Assembly: GCF_008831285.2 (NCBI RefSeq)
Contig: NC_045139.1
Span: 19,794,892 to 19,858,891 of the forward strand
Direction: 5' to 3'
Source: Nymphaea colorata
Taxonomy: Eukaryota > Streptophyta > Magnoliopsida > Nymphaeales > Nymphaeaceae
DNA length: 64,000 bases
Position numbers and translations under genes: made by a program. This document shows, piece by piece, positions 11,900 to 23,616 of this stretch; position 1 is the stretch's first letter, and each line of letters starts with the position of its first letter. Under the pieces are notes generated by a model, which worked only from the letters and a program-made list of their open reading frames with translations, searched no databases and was not told where the DNA came from.

Positions 11900-13980
11900 G
11901 AAGGTGCTTTTAGTTTGAAATTGTTTGATTGGTGTTCTTCTTTTGGCTTCTTATTTTGAACCCATGTGAAATTGAGACAAATGGTTTCTGTTTTATGAGT
12001 GTGATGATCCTGATATTATTGTCTTTTCTGAATATAAGTAAACATTTGGTACTTGGTAGTTAATGTTGCAATTGGTGTTAAGGAAGCATTTGGATATTAT
12101 CTTTCTAAAGATTGACTAAGCTAAAGAGAACAAGGTGAGGACAGTTCCTTATTTCTCTTTGTTCATTGTATTTGTTTCTAAGCCTAGATCAGAATTCTGG
12201 CATTAAACAGGTAAAATGTCATGTATCAAGTAAAAAATGATGAATTTTGCCTCAAATGACTCTACTCAAACTGTTATTTTTTCATCTATTTTTTCTTTGG
12301 GATTATGTGGTACTAATGAAACTTGGTTGGGAGATTCATCATAAGAAATCATAAGTTTTAAGTAATTGTGACGACATCTTTCTTTGTAATGACTGTTCTA
12401 GTATAATGCCTAGAGAGGTCCCAAGGAAAAGGGTACAAATCTTTGGAGTTGAGATTTACTTTGCCAAGTAGTTTGACCTTTAGGAATAATGAAGTCACAT
12501 TTGTTTATCCTATGCTTGTATATCATTCTCCATCATATGACCAAATGAGCTAATTGATATGGATAGGCACAACACAACACCATTAATGGCCTTCTCTTCA
12601 CATTGGAGCCTTCTTGCTGCAGTTAATGAGATGCGTTAGGCATCTTTTAATTAAAAAAAGGTAGGGAACCTTATGCAAGGGGAAAAATAGATCCTACAGC
12701 TGTTCCTGCAGAAACAACTCCCAAAAATGGTGGAATAGATGGTGCAAAATGGAAATGAGTTTCTTTTTCTTGACTCAGAGTTCAATGTGAAGGGAAGGTA
12801 AGATAAAAACACCAATACCTACATTTTTACTGCTTAGTATTTTATGTTGTTAAGGTTCAATCTTTGAAACCTTGGCTTTCGGTGCTACAACAGCAGGTAA
12901 AATCTTGGTAAGTTCATATTTTGACAGTTATAGTTTAGGAGATGCATATCACTTCTCATGATATTGGATAGAAATGGCATGTATTACATGGAATGGATAT
13001 TCCGTGGGCACAGATCTTGTGGTTACGTAGCAGCCTCGCCTGTTTTTTACCTGCAGCAACATGTACTAACCTTCATACAGTTAATAGATACTGAAATATA
13101 AATCCTAGTGGCTATGGGCGAGAATGATAACCAATCTTTGAATATACACTTATTGAATTCAAAATCTTCCCAGAGGCAGTTGCTATAATACCATGCCAAT
13201 CATGCAACCGTAGCATTGCAAGCATAAATGGCAATAAATAGTTCACAGTTCTGCTGTTACTTTGGCTTCCACCAAGCTGTTCTAAATATTTAAATTTCCA
13301 AGGCTATCCAGATATAATGAACCTAGTTGGACACCTATCAGGTAAGTTGTGGCTCTGCATGGACAAGAAGAATGGTAGAACCACTCTCATTTTCAAGGAA
13401 ATATATCAGACTGCTGCAAAGAGAAGCCAATGGCTGTGGACCTCCTTACTAATACTCCACAAAATCTGAAATTTACCCATTTGACAATGATGGGTTATCC
13501 AACGAATGCTGTTTCTGTAGTTCAAGTTGCATGGAACACCCGAAAAGAATTTCAAGTTGCATTAGATGAAACCTGGACGTGTACGCAAAGGATACAGCCT
13601 TGGAAGGTAAAGAATCTAGTTTAATGTTTCAAGCATGCCAACCTCATTCTTTTAGATGACTACTTTTTGTCTCGTCTACCCACTGTCTACTTGCTTCTGG
13701 CCGAGGCTGGAGTTCCATTGTTTGCGACTCTCAATCAGAGCTCTAGGATAAACATACGGTGATAGGAGATTACAAGATATACGTCTGTTTTTGAGAACTA
13801 CTTTTTGGTGCAATTGATTGTGGAGGCAATGCAGAGTTGGCAGACCACCTGTTGCTCAAAATGGCTTGCAGCTTAGAGGTGTTGATCAAATATTAAAAAG
13901 AAAAAAAACAGATTTGTGAGTACACTTTTTAGTTGCAAACAACGTAATGTGTTGTTAATAAAATGCCTTAGTTAATAAAA
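11900..13980. other. No recognised gene; decayed CACTA-type interior suspected
   Basis: Only short frames (largest 64 codons at 13430-13624). Several gtaag/ag-like borders appear but no family motif. Placement between the transposase remnant and a CACTA-like terminus is the only clue. Confidence 0.35.
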
Positions 13981-14054
13981 TAGCTATGGTTTCCCCCATT
14001 CTCTCTCTCCCTATATATATATAGGGAGAGAGAGAATGGGGGAAACCATAGCTA
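13981..14054. repeat. 74-bp perfect palindrome
   Basis: Each base pairs with its mirror position (coordinates sum to 28035) from tagctatggt at the left to accatagcta at the right, with no mismatch and no spacer. The centre is tatatatata flanked by ccc/ggg and CT/GA runs. The transcript or single strand would fold into a 37-bp hairpin. It lies about 160 bp from a CACTA-like terminus. Confidence 0.97.
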
Positions 14055-14094
14055 AAAATACCATACCTCGTAGTTTTTAGGCACAAAGCTAGTA

Positions 14095-14216
14095 AGTGTG
14101 GCTTTTGGTATTTGTAGGCATAGGTTTTAACTACAGCTACAAGTTTTTAGCGACGGTTTTTTGTGTTTTTAGAGACAGTTTTTGTTGTCCCTAAAAACAT
14201 AATTTCCTGTTGTGTA
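14095..14216 (-). mobile_element. CACTA-like terminal region
   Basis: Read on -, the segment starts CACAACAGGAAATT at 14216 and continues with TTTTTAGGGACAACAAAAAC and a ttagcgacggtttt-type repeat. This is the usual look of plant CACTA ends (CACTACAAGAAA followed by TTTAGGGACGG or AGCGACGG subterminal repeats), with the first five bases changed to CACAA. The opposite terminus and the 3-bp target duplication were not found. Confidence 0.5.
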
Positions 14217-17200
14217 CATATGGACTAAGTCAACTAGGTCAACCTAAAATTTGATTTAGCATGTACACTTACTGAAATTACTAAGAAGTCCTAAATTGTG
14301 GCCCAAACCTATATTAGATTAGAAAATAGCACAAAAGTGAGCAGTAAATAATTCTTAGGTAGTTTTCTTTGTGAATATTTTATAAAATTGCAAACGCTAA
14401 GGGCGTCTTGTATAAGTCATGTTAAGCATGCATTTGGCATCCCACCCATGACAGGATTCAGCAACCTGCTAAATATGAGTGCTTAACCACATTGGAGACG
14501 GCTGTGCCCTCCTTGAACAAGGGAGCCCTTTCCTTGAAGAGAAAAACATTGGTCAGAGTGAATTTTCACGTACCTAGAGATGTCAATTTATTCAATTTGG
14601 ATTGGATATCTGACCGAGCCATTTTGTGAAAAACAGATATGGAAAAAGGATTCGGAGAAATGGCAATCAATTGGATTTGGATTCCGATCAGATTTGATTT
14701 TCATAAACATGCTATACCCAACGCTCTTACATGTTGAACATCTGTCAAATTTTGTTCAAATTCCGATTCAGATATAAATGTGGAAAATGGATTTGGATCA
14801 GATTCGGATTGTGAAATCACATTTCAGATTCGGAATGACTTTGCTTTGTTTGATTAAGTGTATATCCGATTCAAATCCAATCAGTTATACTCATCCTTCC
14901 CTAATTTCCTTTTCTATAATTTTCTTTTCACTGCTTATTGCCTCCTCAAATTCGGTCGTCTTTCTTAATGTGACATTTTTAGAAAAGTTGCTTTTTTCTT
15001 TTAGGTAGTAATTGAATCACTGTGACCCGATCGGTTTAGAAAAAACATGCTCTATCTAGACCATGCATGGAATTTGTCTTACCACTTTATGGCCATCAAG
15101 GGAAACTAATTTCTTCCAAGCCTCAATCGGCAACGATCCAATAGTGTTCCTTTAAACTGTATTCCAATCAAATAATTACTATTCTTCAAAAGACTGAATT
15201 TTTTCTACAAAATTGGAAGAGCAAGCAGAGCTGGTCGGCCCAGTAAGGTTCTGGTTGTCAGTTGATTCAGGAGGAAGCGTGGTACTAAGTTGAAGGTATG
15301 AAGTTTGCACTCTTAGAGCCAAACACCACCACCCACCTCGCGTTTTAGAACCAGCATCCCTCCTCCTCTCCCCCTTTAGAACCAGCATCCCTCCTCCTCT
15401 CCCCCTCCCATGTGCAGCAGGGTAGAGGGGTGCTTACGCCTCACTTAGTTGATTGTATTCCTCTCGCTCACGGGGGAGCCAAGGTAGGGGCTGCATGGGC
15501 CTTGGCCCCACTTCATTTTTTTTTAATTTACATACAAATTTTAGAAAATTTCCCTTGTTTTATATAAAAATTTTGATAAATAGTATTTCTGCCTTAGTCA
15601 AAATTTAAAAACTTGACCCTTTTCACAAAGGATTGACTCGTGGTACAACAAAATTTAACAAACTAGAAGAAGACAATTTAAAAAAAAAAAAAAGCATCTC
15701 AAACACGATTCTCAGAAATAAGTCCCGTATATTTTTATCTATCATGGTAACCGTAGAACAACACGCTGCATGTTGGAGCTCACACGGGACTTGACTGGAC
15801 TCAGATTTCTGGCTCTGTTCAAATTCACTGGTGCTGGTCCACTGAAGACCCTCTGCTATGCAGGGTGGATCCATCCAGCATTAGTTAAGGGATAGCATCC
15901 AAGAACCACGTGAACTCTTAGTCGTCTATGAACGTTGAACAGTTTACTGTTCCTTTCGATTCTTATCTCTTTCTGGGATGACAAAACAGCACACAGGCCA
16001 AGTGGGTTGTTCCGCCTCACTCACGAGAAGGACAATCACAAGATGAAAATAAAGAACTAAAATAAGTGAAATTTTTTTAATAAATTATGAAATTCTAAAA
16101 GATATTAAAAATTAGTAAAATTGTGATGCATGGTCTCCGTGAATCGACATGTATCGAATCGATTTCTACCGAGAACGGCCTGCTCGCCCTGGTTCGGCCT
16201 CCATTCTAATATTTCTTGAACCATTTAAATGGTACGAATAGTTTTCTTGAGTTTTTAATGGCGAGTTTCTCCATATGGAGACTTGTAGCACAGGCTTTTG
16301 GCTGACTTCAGTTTTGTTTTGTTTCGAGTCTTCGACACGAAAACAGCCTCTCATTTTTGTGGACGAAAATGGGCATCCGGCGGCATTGATGGGAGCGTTG
16401 TTTGTTCTGTAATTCTAACTTTCGTTGTAGGCATTAACGTCTAACCTCAAAGCTTGAAGCGGGCCGGAAAATCCTTGCGTCACCTTTTCGCCCTTCAGTG
16501 GAAGCCATTTTAGACCGTTGTGACTTTCAAGTCTCGTCGTTTTTTTCCTTGCTTCCGTCCTTTCTTCGATGCGGTTTGTTCTTTCTTGGATTTCAAAATG
16601 TCCATCTCCATTTTCATGAGTACAGATTGAAGCCCCGTTCTCCGTCTTCAGTTGAAAATTATGGTTTTGGCAATCTCTTATGAGTTATGTGGCCCCGTCG
16701 AGGTTAATTTTCTTTTCTTTTCTTTTTTTCTTTTTAAAGAAGGAAAAGCCTGTTCCTCATAAAAATTTGGTCAAGAAATAAAAGACATTGATTACTGATT
16801 CTTGAGGCAGAGGCGCCACCCAAGCGATGCTTTTGAATGTAGAAACTGTAGAAAGTCAAGATTCAGACTTTCAATCATGTCTTGCCCATTCACGAGAGTG
16901 AAAAACGCGGTGCAAAGCAGCGCAGCAACATCTGTGGGGGAGAGAGTGGAATTCCAGGGAAGAGAGAGAGAGAGGGAGAATCTTTTCATTTTATTTAAAT
17001 CTATTTTAAGGATCTAAAACAACAGCATTGAAATTTTTAATTAAACAGAACAAGCAAAATGCCAAATTTAATTAAAACAGGGCCATAAATGCCCATTTAA
17101 TAGCACAGCTGATAGAGAATGGCTGGTTCTTGGGTGCACAGTATTGGGAAACTGTGCTGTATTGGAAAAGCGTGCGTTAAAACTTGGCAGTGAACCCACC

Positions 17201-17400
17201 AAAAAGAATCCAATTCTAGGCGTTGCAAACTCAAAAGGGAGGAAATGGGTTAATGGGTAGATAAAAATGCCTCCTTGTCGAGGTTCCTCTCTCTCTCCGT
17301 GATAAATTTTTTTCTCTTGGTTTCTCTGCATATGCTTCCGTCTGGACTCTAGAGCAATACCCACAGAAGGTCTGTCTGTTCTCTGTGGTGGGAACACATG
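14217..17400. other. Intergenic region upstream of the DRB gene
   Basis: No conserved coding frame. Holds a 31-bp tandem duplication near 15345, a poly-A run at 15679, and CT-rich tracts (16540, 16710) towards the DRB 5' end. Confidence 0.5.
15344..15405. repeat. 31-bp tandem duplication
   Basis: Two adjacent identical copies of a unit beginning tttagaaccagcatccc and ending in tctccccc. The offset is 31 bp (a of agaacc at 15347 and 15378). It probably arose by slippage. Confidence 0.9.
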
Positions 17401-17422
17401 CAAAGGTGAAACATCAAGGGAA

Positions 17423-17567
17423 GGTGTGTTTTCTGTTTCTCTTTCTTGGGCTTTTTATATGATCGTGAGTTTAGGAGATTCATGAAGTTTGTTCATCTCT
17501 TCATTGTCTGCTGCTCTTGCTTTTCGGACTTACTTTTCTCTTTCTTTCTGCCCTTCTATTGGATCAG
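17423..17567 (+). other. Possible 5' UTR intron of the DRB gene
   Basis: A donor-like aaggtgtgtt at about 17421 and a T-rich stretch ending in ggatcag at 17567, five bases before the start codon, would bound an intron of about 145 bp. This rests only on splice-like borders; no transcript data are available. Confidence 0.35.
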
Positions 17568-17572
17568 TAGGC

Positions 17573-19276
17573 ATGTATAAGAACCAATTACAAGAATTAG
17601 CACAAAGAAGCTGCTTCAATCTTCCTTCATATGCCTGTATCAGGGAAGGGCCAGATCATGCACCAAGATTTAGAGCCACTGTGAACTTCAACGGGGAGAT
17701 CTTTGAAGGGCCGAGCTATTGCACAACTCTGAGACAGGCCGAACATGCTGCTGCTGAGGTAGCACTGAACACTCTCTCGACAAGAGGACCCCCCAAGTCT
17801 CTAGCCGCAAAGGTCCTGGTGGGTTTTGAAAACTCCCCACTTCAATCTATTCTATTCTCTTTCCTTCCTCTGGTTTTTGAATTCTCACAACTTAATCTCC
17901 TCCCCCTCTCTCTGGTTTTGGTTTCATGAACTGTTACATTGTTTAGGATGAGACTGGAGTTTACAAGAACTTGCTTCAAGAGACTGCCCATAGAGCAGGC
18001 TTAAACCTGCCTGTTTATACCACTGTGAGATCAGGCCCAGGCCATTTGCCTGTATTCACCTGTACCGTGGAGCTTGCTGGTATGAGCTTCAATGGAGATC
18101 CAGCAAGAACAAAGAAACAAGCAGAGAAGAATGCAGCCATGACGGCCTGGTCTGCTCTGAAGCTATGTATGTCCTTAATTGAAGTAAACTTTATTTTCCA
18201 TGGCCAATTTCCGAGGTTGGATGGACAAGGTCGGTTTCCTTTCATTACTTTTAGCATTTTATGAGCTTGATTTTATGTTTCCAGTGCCAAATCTGAGTTC
18301 ATCCCAAATCAGCAAGGAACCTGTTAATGGCGGTGAAGAGCAGGATCAAGTGATTGTTGCTAGAGCCCTCTCTGACCTCAGCCCCAAAGATGAGAACAGC
18401 AAACTAGCAAGACAAAGAGAGCACCATCAGAATATAGCTAGGAAGCGAATCATGATGAACTACAGAAGCAAGAACGCAATTAATTTCCAGAACTCTTCTC
18501 ACCAAAGGCAATGGAGGTCCTCAGATTTGTTATTAGAGATAACACCAGGTCCAACGATGCAACAGCCGCAACCGCAACCACAATCACAGCCACAACCACA
18601 CCCTCCAATGAGCGTCTTCCTTGGACTCCCTGCTCCGCAGTGTTCCAAACTTTTACCCCCTCTTTACCAGCAGAAGCCCAAGGAACCATCATCTCAGTCA
18701 AGTACCTCGCTCCACGAAGCGCCATCTTCCCTAGCCAAACAAAATCAAACCAGAGTCCTTCCTGTACAAATTAGCAGCCTTCCTCAGGCCAGACTACAAG
18801 AGATGTCAACTCCTTTGGACGAGCATCGGAATGATGAAGAGGAATGGCTCAATGGGGAAAAGACAGAAGTTGCAAATAGAATTATGCAGACAGAAGCCAA
18901 TGCCAATGGCTCAGCTAGTGTTTTCCGGCCGAAAGCCAACTTCTCCAGCCATCTTGCACCACCGAATCTTCAGCTTGGCCAGAAGACTCAAGAAACCCAG
19001 ATGGGATCACCCATGAATTTCAGAATCCCACCACCACAATCTTCAATGACTCGCAGGTCTCCTATGGTTCATCCGAGAAGATTCTGCGGTCCAGACTTCC
19101 CCACACATGCAATGGCTCCTGCTGTTCAAATACGCTCAGTGATACCGGTCTGTGCTGCACCACCAACAAAGCCTCCCCCAGCTCCTCCAGAACAGACTCA
19201 GAAGCAAGAGCCCTCTTGTTCAGATTCACTGAGCATTGCAGAGGCCGGTTCAAAGATGGCCAATCTCTCGATATAA
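17573..19276 (+). CDS. DRB2: Double-stranded RNA-binding protein, DRB2-like
   Basis: Spliced gene: exons 17573-17818, 17947-18166 and 18285-19276, all with GT-AG borders (phases 0 and 1), giving 485 aa. The product begins MYKNQLQELAQRSCFNLPSY, the signature of the plant DRB2/3/5 family. dsRBD1 spans about residues 1-70, with the helix-2 text LRQAEHAAAEVAL. dsRBD2 spans about 87-155, starts YKNLLQETAHRAG and has the basic TKKQAEKNAA RNA-contact helix. The tail (156-485) is low-complexity and Pro/Gln-rich, including a QPQPQPQSQPQP run, and is more variable in this family. DRB2 proteins bind dsRNA and influence which small-RNA pathway DICER-LIKE enzymes serve, in nucleus and cytoplasm. The ATG at 17573 is chosen because it gives the conserved MYKNQLQ start; an upstream in-frame ATG at 17489 lies in probable 5' UTR or intron. 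DRB3 or DRB5 remains possible. Confidence 0.93.
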
Positions 19277-20190
19277 AAAGACAGCACTCCCAATACTGGC
19301 GATGATTTCGCATTCGCCACCATCATCACCTCTACCACGCATCAAATTTCCGCAGGTTCTTCATATGGGTATCATTTTACAGAAAGGCGTGAATTTTTCA
19401 TGTTCTTGGTTCTGGGCTTAATGGGGTCCTCCTTACAAAATTTCCCGGAACAAGAGAAAAATTTTGTGACGTGGGTGTCAATCAATTTTACCGTCGGAAA
19501 AGGAAAAAGCTTTGAATGGTCTTGTCTCATTTTTCACCATCTCTTTTTTCTAATCGTGAAGATTGTGCAGATAATAATATCGAGGACGAATAATGAGAGG
19601 CTGCAGGTAGTGGTTAATTTAGAGAGAGAAAAAATTCGGCCGATTTTTAATGTGGAGTCTGCAGGAGAGAGAAAGCAGATGGGCGCATTTAATGCAGACT
19701 GGAGAACACAACAAATGTGGCTGATATAAAATGCAAAGAGTTAGGTTGTGGTCAGGCCATTAATGAGCTGCTCTCTCCCTTCGCTCTCCTACCATTAATG
19801 CCGTTGTTCCGTGTAAGAGTAAAGATTGAGGTGATATCTCCTCTCTTTCTCTGTTCCTTTCGGCTTTCTCTCGTTTCTCTCGTTTCTCACCAACATGTTG
19901 CTTTACATTTCCCTGGTGAAAGCCGAGCTAGTGAATCGAACCAGAAAGAACCGAGAAAATATTCTCCGTATGGGCTCGTTCAGTAATCGTTTCGTCGCCA
20001 TCCTGAGCTTTGTGAGCCCATTTTCCAGGAAAAAAGAAAAGGAAGAACCATTATTTTGAATCTAGATAATAACGGGGATGTGTGCTATGAGGCTTGTGCG
20101 ATATGTATGTAAAGTGCAATAGAGTACATTATGTGTGTATCTGTGTTGCTTAAAATGCAATGCATCTTGGAAATAAACCACTCACCCTTT
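19277..20190 (+). other. Probable DRB 3' UTR and downstream DNA
   Basis: No further conserved frame follows the TAA at 19274-19276. An AATAAA hexamer lies near 20171, which would give a 3' UTR of about 0.9 kb if used. Short frames here have no motif. Confidence 0.3.
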
Positions 20191-20808
20191 AAACAAAAAA
20201 TCACTCGATATATTTATCATTGATCGCTTGCCTGAGATAACATTAAATTTGGTATTTATGAATCACGATGCCAGCATCTGTTCAACAGGTGAAATTGCAA
20301 TAAACTTTGAAAATAAAAAAAGTTCTTTTCTTAAGCTATGATAAATGAAAAACACAAACCTCATGAAACTTATTTTTTCTAAATGTTCCCGGTTGTCCCT
20401 CTTCCAAGCGCCTAAGGTGGGGCCTAGTTTCATATATAATTTTATTTTAGATTATTCAAATTCATTCTTGTAAAATATAATTCAGCACTGGACATGCCCA
20501 ATTCTGAAAACGTTCAGATTACTAAAAGGCTATAGTAACTAAGAAACCTGGAGGGTGTGTTGTGTGTGTGTGTGTGTACTATAGAGCCTTCGAGCAGCTT
20601 ATGAGGTGGTTAAACTGTGCACTTTAACTGAGCATTTCACGTGACTGACTTGGTCCACTTCTTGCTAATAATTAGGTGTACACTTAATGAAGTTTGGGTC
20701 CCATTACACCTTGCATTGTCGCCTCTCAAGCCTAATTGATGTCCCTCAGAGAGCTCCTTTTACCTAATCCACGCTATTATTCTCAACACCTAAATAATAT
20801 CGTTTTGG

Positions 20809-21149
20809 TAAAGTTTAGAAAAAATTATAGTAAGCCGCTTAACTTTTGGGCTATTATCAAAAGACCAACTTTTGCCCATATTTCTCAAATCGCTCGTTAC
20901 AATTGGAAAACGTGAAAATAGAGGGGTGAAAAACATGTCTAGAGAGTCATGGTCGATAGACGAGAGAGTCTTTATTTTCCTTTTTCTTTTGGGGGGAGTA
21001 ATCTTACAAAATTGTTACTATATTTCACGTATTCCGACGGGAACCGGTGAATTGAAAAATACAGGTAAAAGTTGAGAGCTCAACTTGGGCGGTTGTTTAA
21101 TAATTGTCCAAAAGTTTGAGTAGCTTATTGTAACTTTTTCTAAAGTTTA
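20809..21149. mobile_element. Foldback MITE with about 50-bp terminal inverted repeats
   Basis: The left end (20809-20857, starting taaagtttagaaaaaatta) matches the reverse complement of the right end (21100-21149, starting taaactttagaaaaagtta) through about 50 bp with a few mismatches, including the acttttggg / acttttgga core. The 341-bp size and lack of coding fit a non-autonomous DNA transposon. No clear target duplication was seen, so the superfamily is open; long TIRs would suit a Mutator-like element. Confidence 0.65.
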
Positions 21150-23600
21150 ATTGTTGAAATAAGTAAACAAGTGAAGGCTTTACTCGGAAAATCACCACGA
21201 TATGGAGAACAACTCAACACCTTAGCTTAGGCGATGATGACTAGCTTTCACTGCTTGGATTTGCCTTCCTATGGACCACCAAAATTAGACCAGGTAATAA
21301 TGCAGGACAGGAAACAATAGATTTTAATGCTATAACGAAGTTGGGGCCGCCATTTATGGATTTCACTAGTGCCAGGCAGCACCAGGCACATTAGTGAAGC
21401 CGTGTTCGGCTTTGCAAACAGAATTCTTCCCCGCCTAATCAGTTATCCAACCTTCATCTCGCACACACAAACACAAATGATATCGAGAGTTTCCCTGTTA
21501 CTAACACCAAGATGGCGATATGATATTGAAAGTTTCCCTACGACTAACACCAAGATAGCGGCATGACATTGAAATTTTCCCTATGACCAACACCAAGATG
21601 ACCAACGTACTGCAATTCTATTTCTTACCAACAAGGGGTAGGGTCTTCAAGGATTAGGTAGAAGAGTTTAATACAGAAGATGCGACTCTAGTTACAGCCT
21701 CATAGGGGTCGGTCTAGCTGCAACGTGCTATCTAAAAAGTAAATAAATAGATAACATAAGCAAATTATATACTGTTTACTTTTGCATGATAATGGGCTGC
21801 TCATACTAGGAAGATATAAGGCATCCAGCCAATTTTGAGTAAGTCCTAATCATGTAGAGATGATTGGAACACGAATAGACAGCATTTGTTTGTCAGTGGT
21901 ACTACCTAGGTCCCTTTTGAGCATGTTTGATTCTCATAGATGGAACACATTCTTGCATGTTCCTCCGGGGATGGGACAGTACGCAAGACCCTGTACCCCG
22001 TGACGCCGTTTGCATCCAGTGAGGTAGGGCAGGAAGAGACACTCCACACTAACATGGAGAGTCCACCCTCCTGAGGTTAACACGGCTTCGCAGGGGCATG
22101 GCACGGGTAGATCAGGTGCATTTCATACTTCCTCTATTCGCAATGCCTGCAGTCCCCATGGATTCAAACATGCTTCTTACTTCCCTCCCAAAACTCAAAG
22201 TGGAAGGACATTTGATGCTAATCAAGATTCTAAACCATGAAGAGGCAAATATACGCGGGAGTGGGATCCAAGTCCATCTCCATAAGATACTGACACATTC
22301 ATCCTGCCTGGTTGCTAGTGACTAATCCATCTACACACTTTACTTATGCATCCGAAATTGTTAAAAAGGACATTCATTCTAATGAAACCTCATGATCACC
22401 CTTAATGAAAGAAATGTAGAACAAGTCCAACGGCCTAACAATACTTCTTAAATTATATACAAGTTTTCTTGTCCGGAAATTATATAAATGTTCTCAAATA
22501 ACATAAGCACATTTTGTTGAGAACAAGACTACTGTGACCTTCTAACTATAATTAATAAAAAGATGGATTTTGTCTCAAAAAGGATTTCTAAATTTTAAAG
22601 TATGATGCAACCCTACTGGGGATAGCTCCCCTCCTTTGTTGTCAAAAAAATAAAAACATCATTGTACAAAGGCAAAGGGTCTAAGAAAACATAAACCGAA
22701 CAAAATTTGCACAAAATCATGCAACTACAAATCAAGAGCATATGGTCTTCAATCAAATAATTCCAAAAGGGAGAAATTACAAATTACAAAGAAGAAGAGC
22801 TCGAACATCTGATTCAAGATTTTGGTTTAGGACTTCGATGAATTGGCTCATGGCAATAAGAGAGTATACCCCGCCAACACTTGGAAGCCACAAAGAGGGC
22901 TATGATAAATGTACTTCCTCTGTTCCCACGAACTAAGCATGATATTCATGCCATTATTAATGGAGGGAATCAAGTGAAGCAGTTTTTCGAAAAGAGCACG
23001 ATTTTCCACAGGTTATTCTATCAGATAGTGCAATTAAATGGCCAGCCTTATGCCAACTCCCATCCTCTCTTTCGACGTCAAAAGCAACATTTTGGGACAA
23101 ATCAACTTCGAAAGTCTGAAAATTTATCATTTTGATAGCCTAAAACAAAACATTTATATTTAAATATTCTGAGTAGATTGTAATAAAACTCAATTTCTAA
23201 AGGTTTGTGAATAGGAGAGGTTTTGAAGACATAAGGAATTGATTAATTCAATAAATGATCGTAAGAGCGGCTTTGGCCCAACATCTTTTAGGACATTTTC
23301 TGAAATCACATGTACATGATGAGGGGGGACCAGGTGTGCCTGGTGCTCCTTTAAAAACATAGGTTGCATAATGTACAGGTGCTCGTAGCAAACAATGTCT
23401 CACATGGATAACCCCCCCAAAAAAAAAAGAACCGCACAATGCTTTGACACAATGCTTTGTAGAGCTTCAAATAAAAGGAAAAAAAAAAATGCAACCTGCA
23501 TAAGTGACCATGCAGAGAATTATGTAAATACAAAACTATCCAGGCAATTCAAGAGTATGTGAGAATTTGACAAAAAATAATAATAATAAAAGATTTGTGG
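21150..23600. other. Intergenic region between the DRB and TIM8 genes
   Basis: Contains a 43-bp tandem repeat (21483-21600) and, near 21960-22120, a GC-richer block (ggggatgggacagtacgcaa and following) that looks like a decayed transposon but could not be assigned. No gene motif. A poly-A run at 23407-23428 lies near the 3' side of TIM8. Confidence 0.45.
21483..21600. repeat. 43-bp tandem repeat, about 2.7 copies
   Basis: The word ctaacaccaagat recurs at 21501 and 21544, and as ccaacaccaagat at 21587, a constant 43-bp step. Copies differ at several positions. Confidence 0.85.
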
Positions 23601-23616
23601 CAGTGACTTTATCGAC

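Noticed and set aside
17489-17572. In-frame upstream ATG of the DRB gene
   Set aside because: It would add 28 hydrophobic residues before the strictly conserved MYKNQLQ start, and an intron acceptor-like site lies just before 17573.
18200-18284. ATG at 18200 as start of a separate 358-aa gene
   Set aside because: This stretch is intron 2 of the DRB gene; the open frame merely continues into exon 3.
18480-19313. Antisense ORFs inside DRB exon 3
   Set aside because: Shadows of the Pro/Gln-rich coding strand without any motif.
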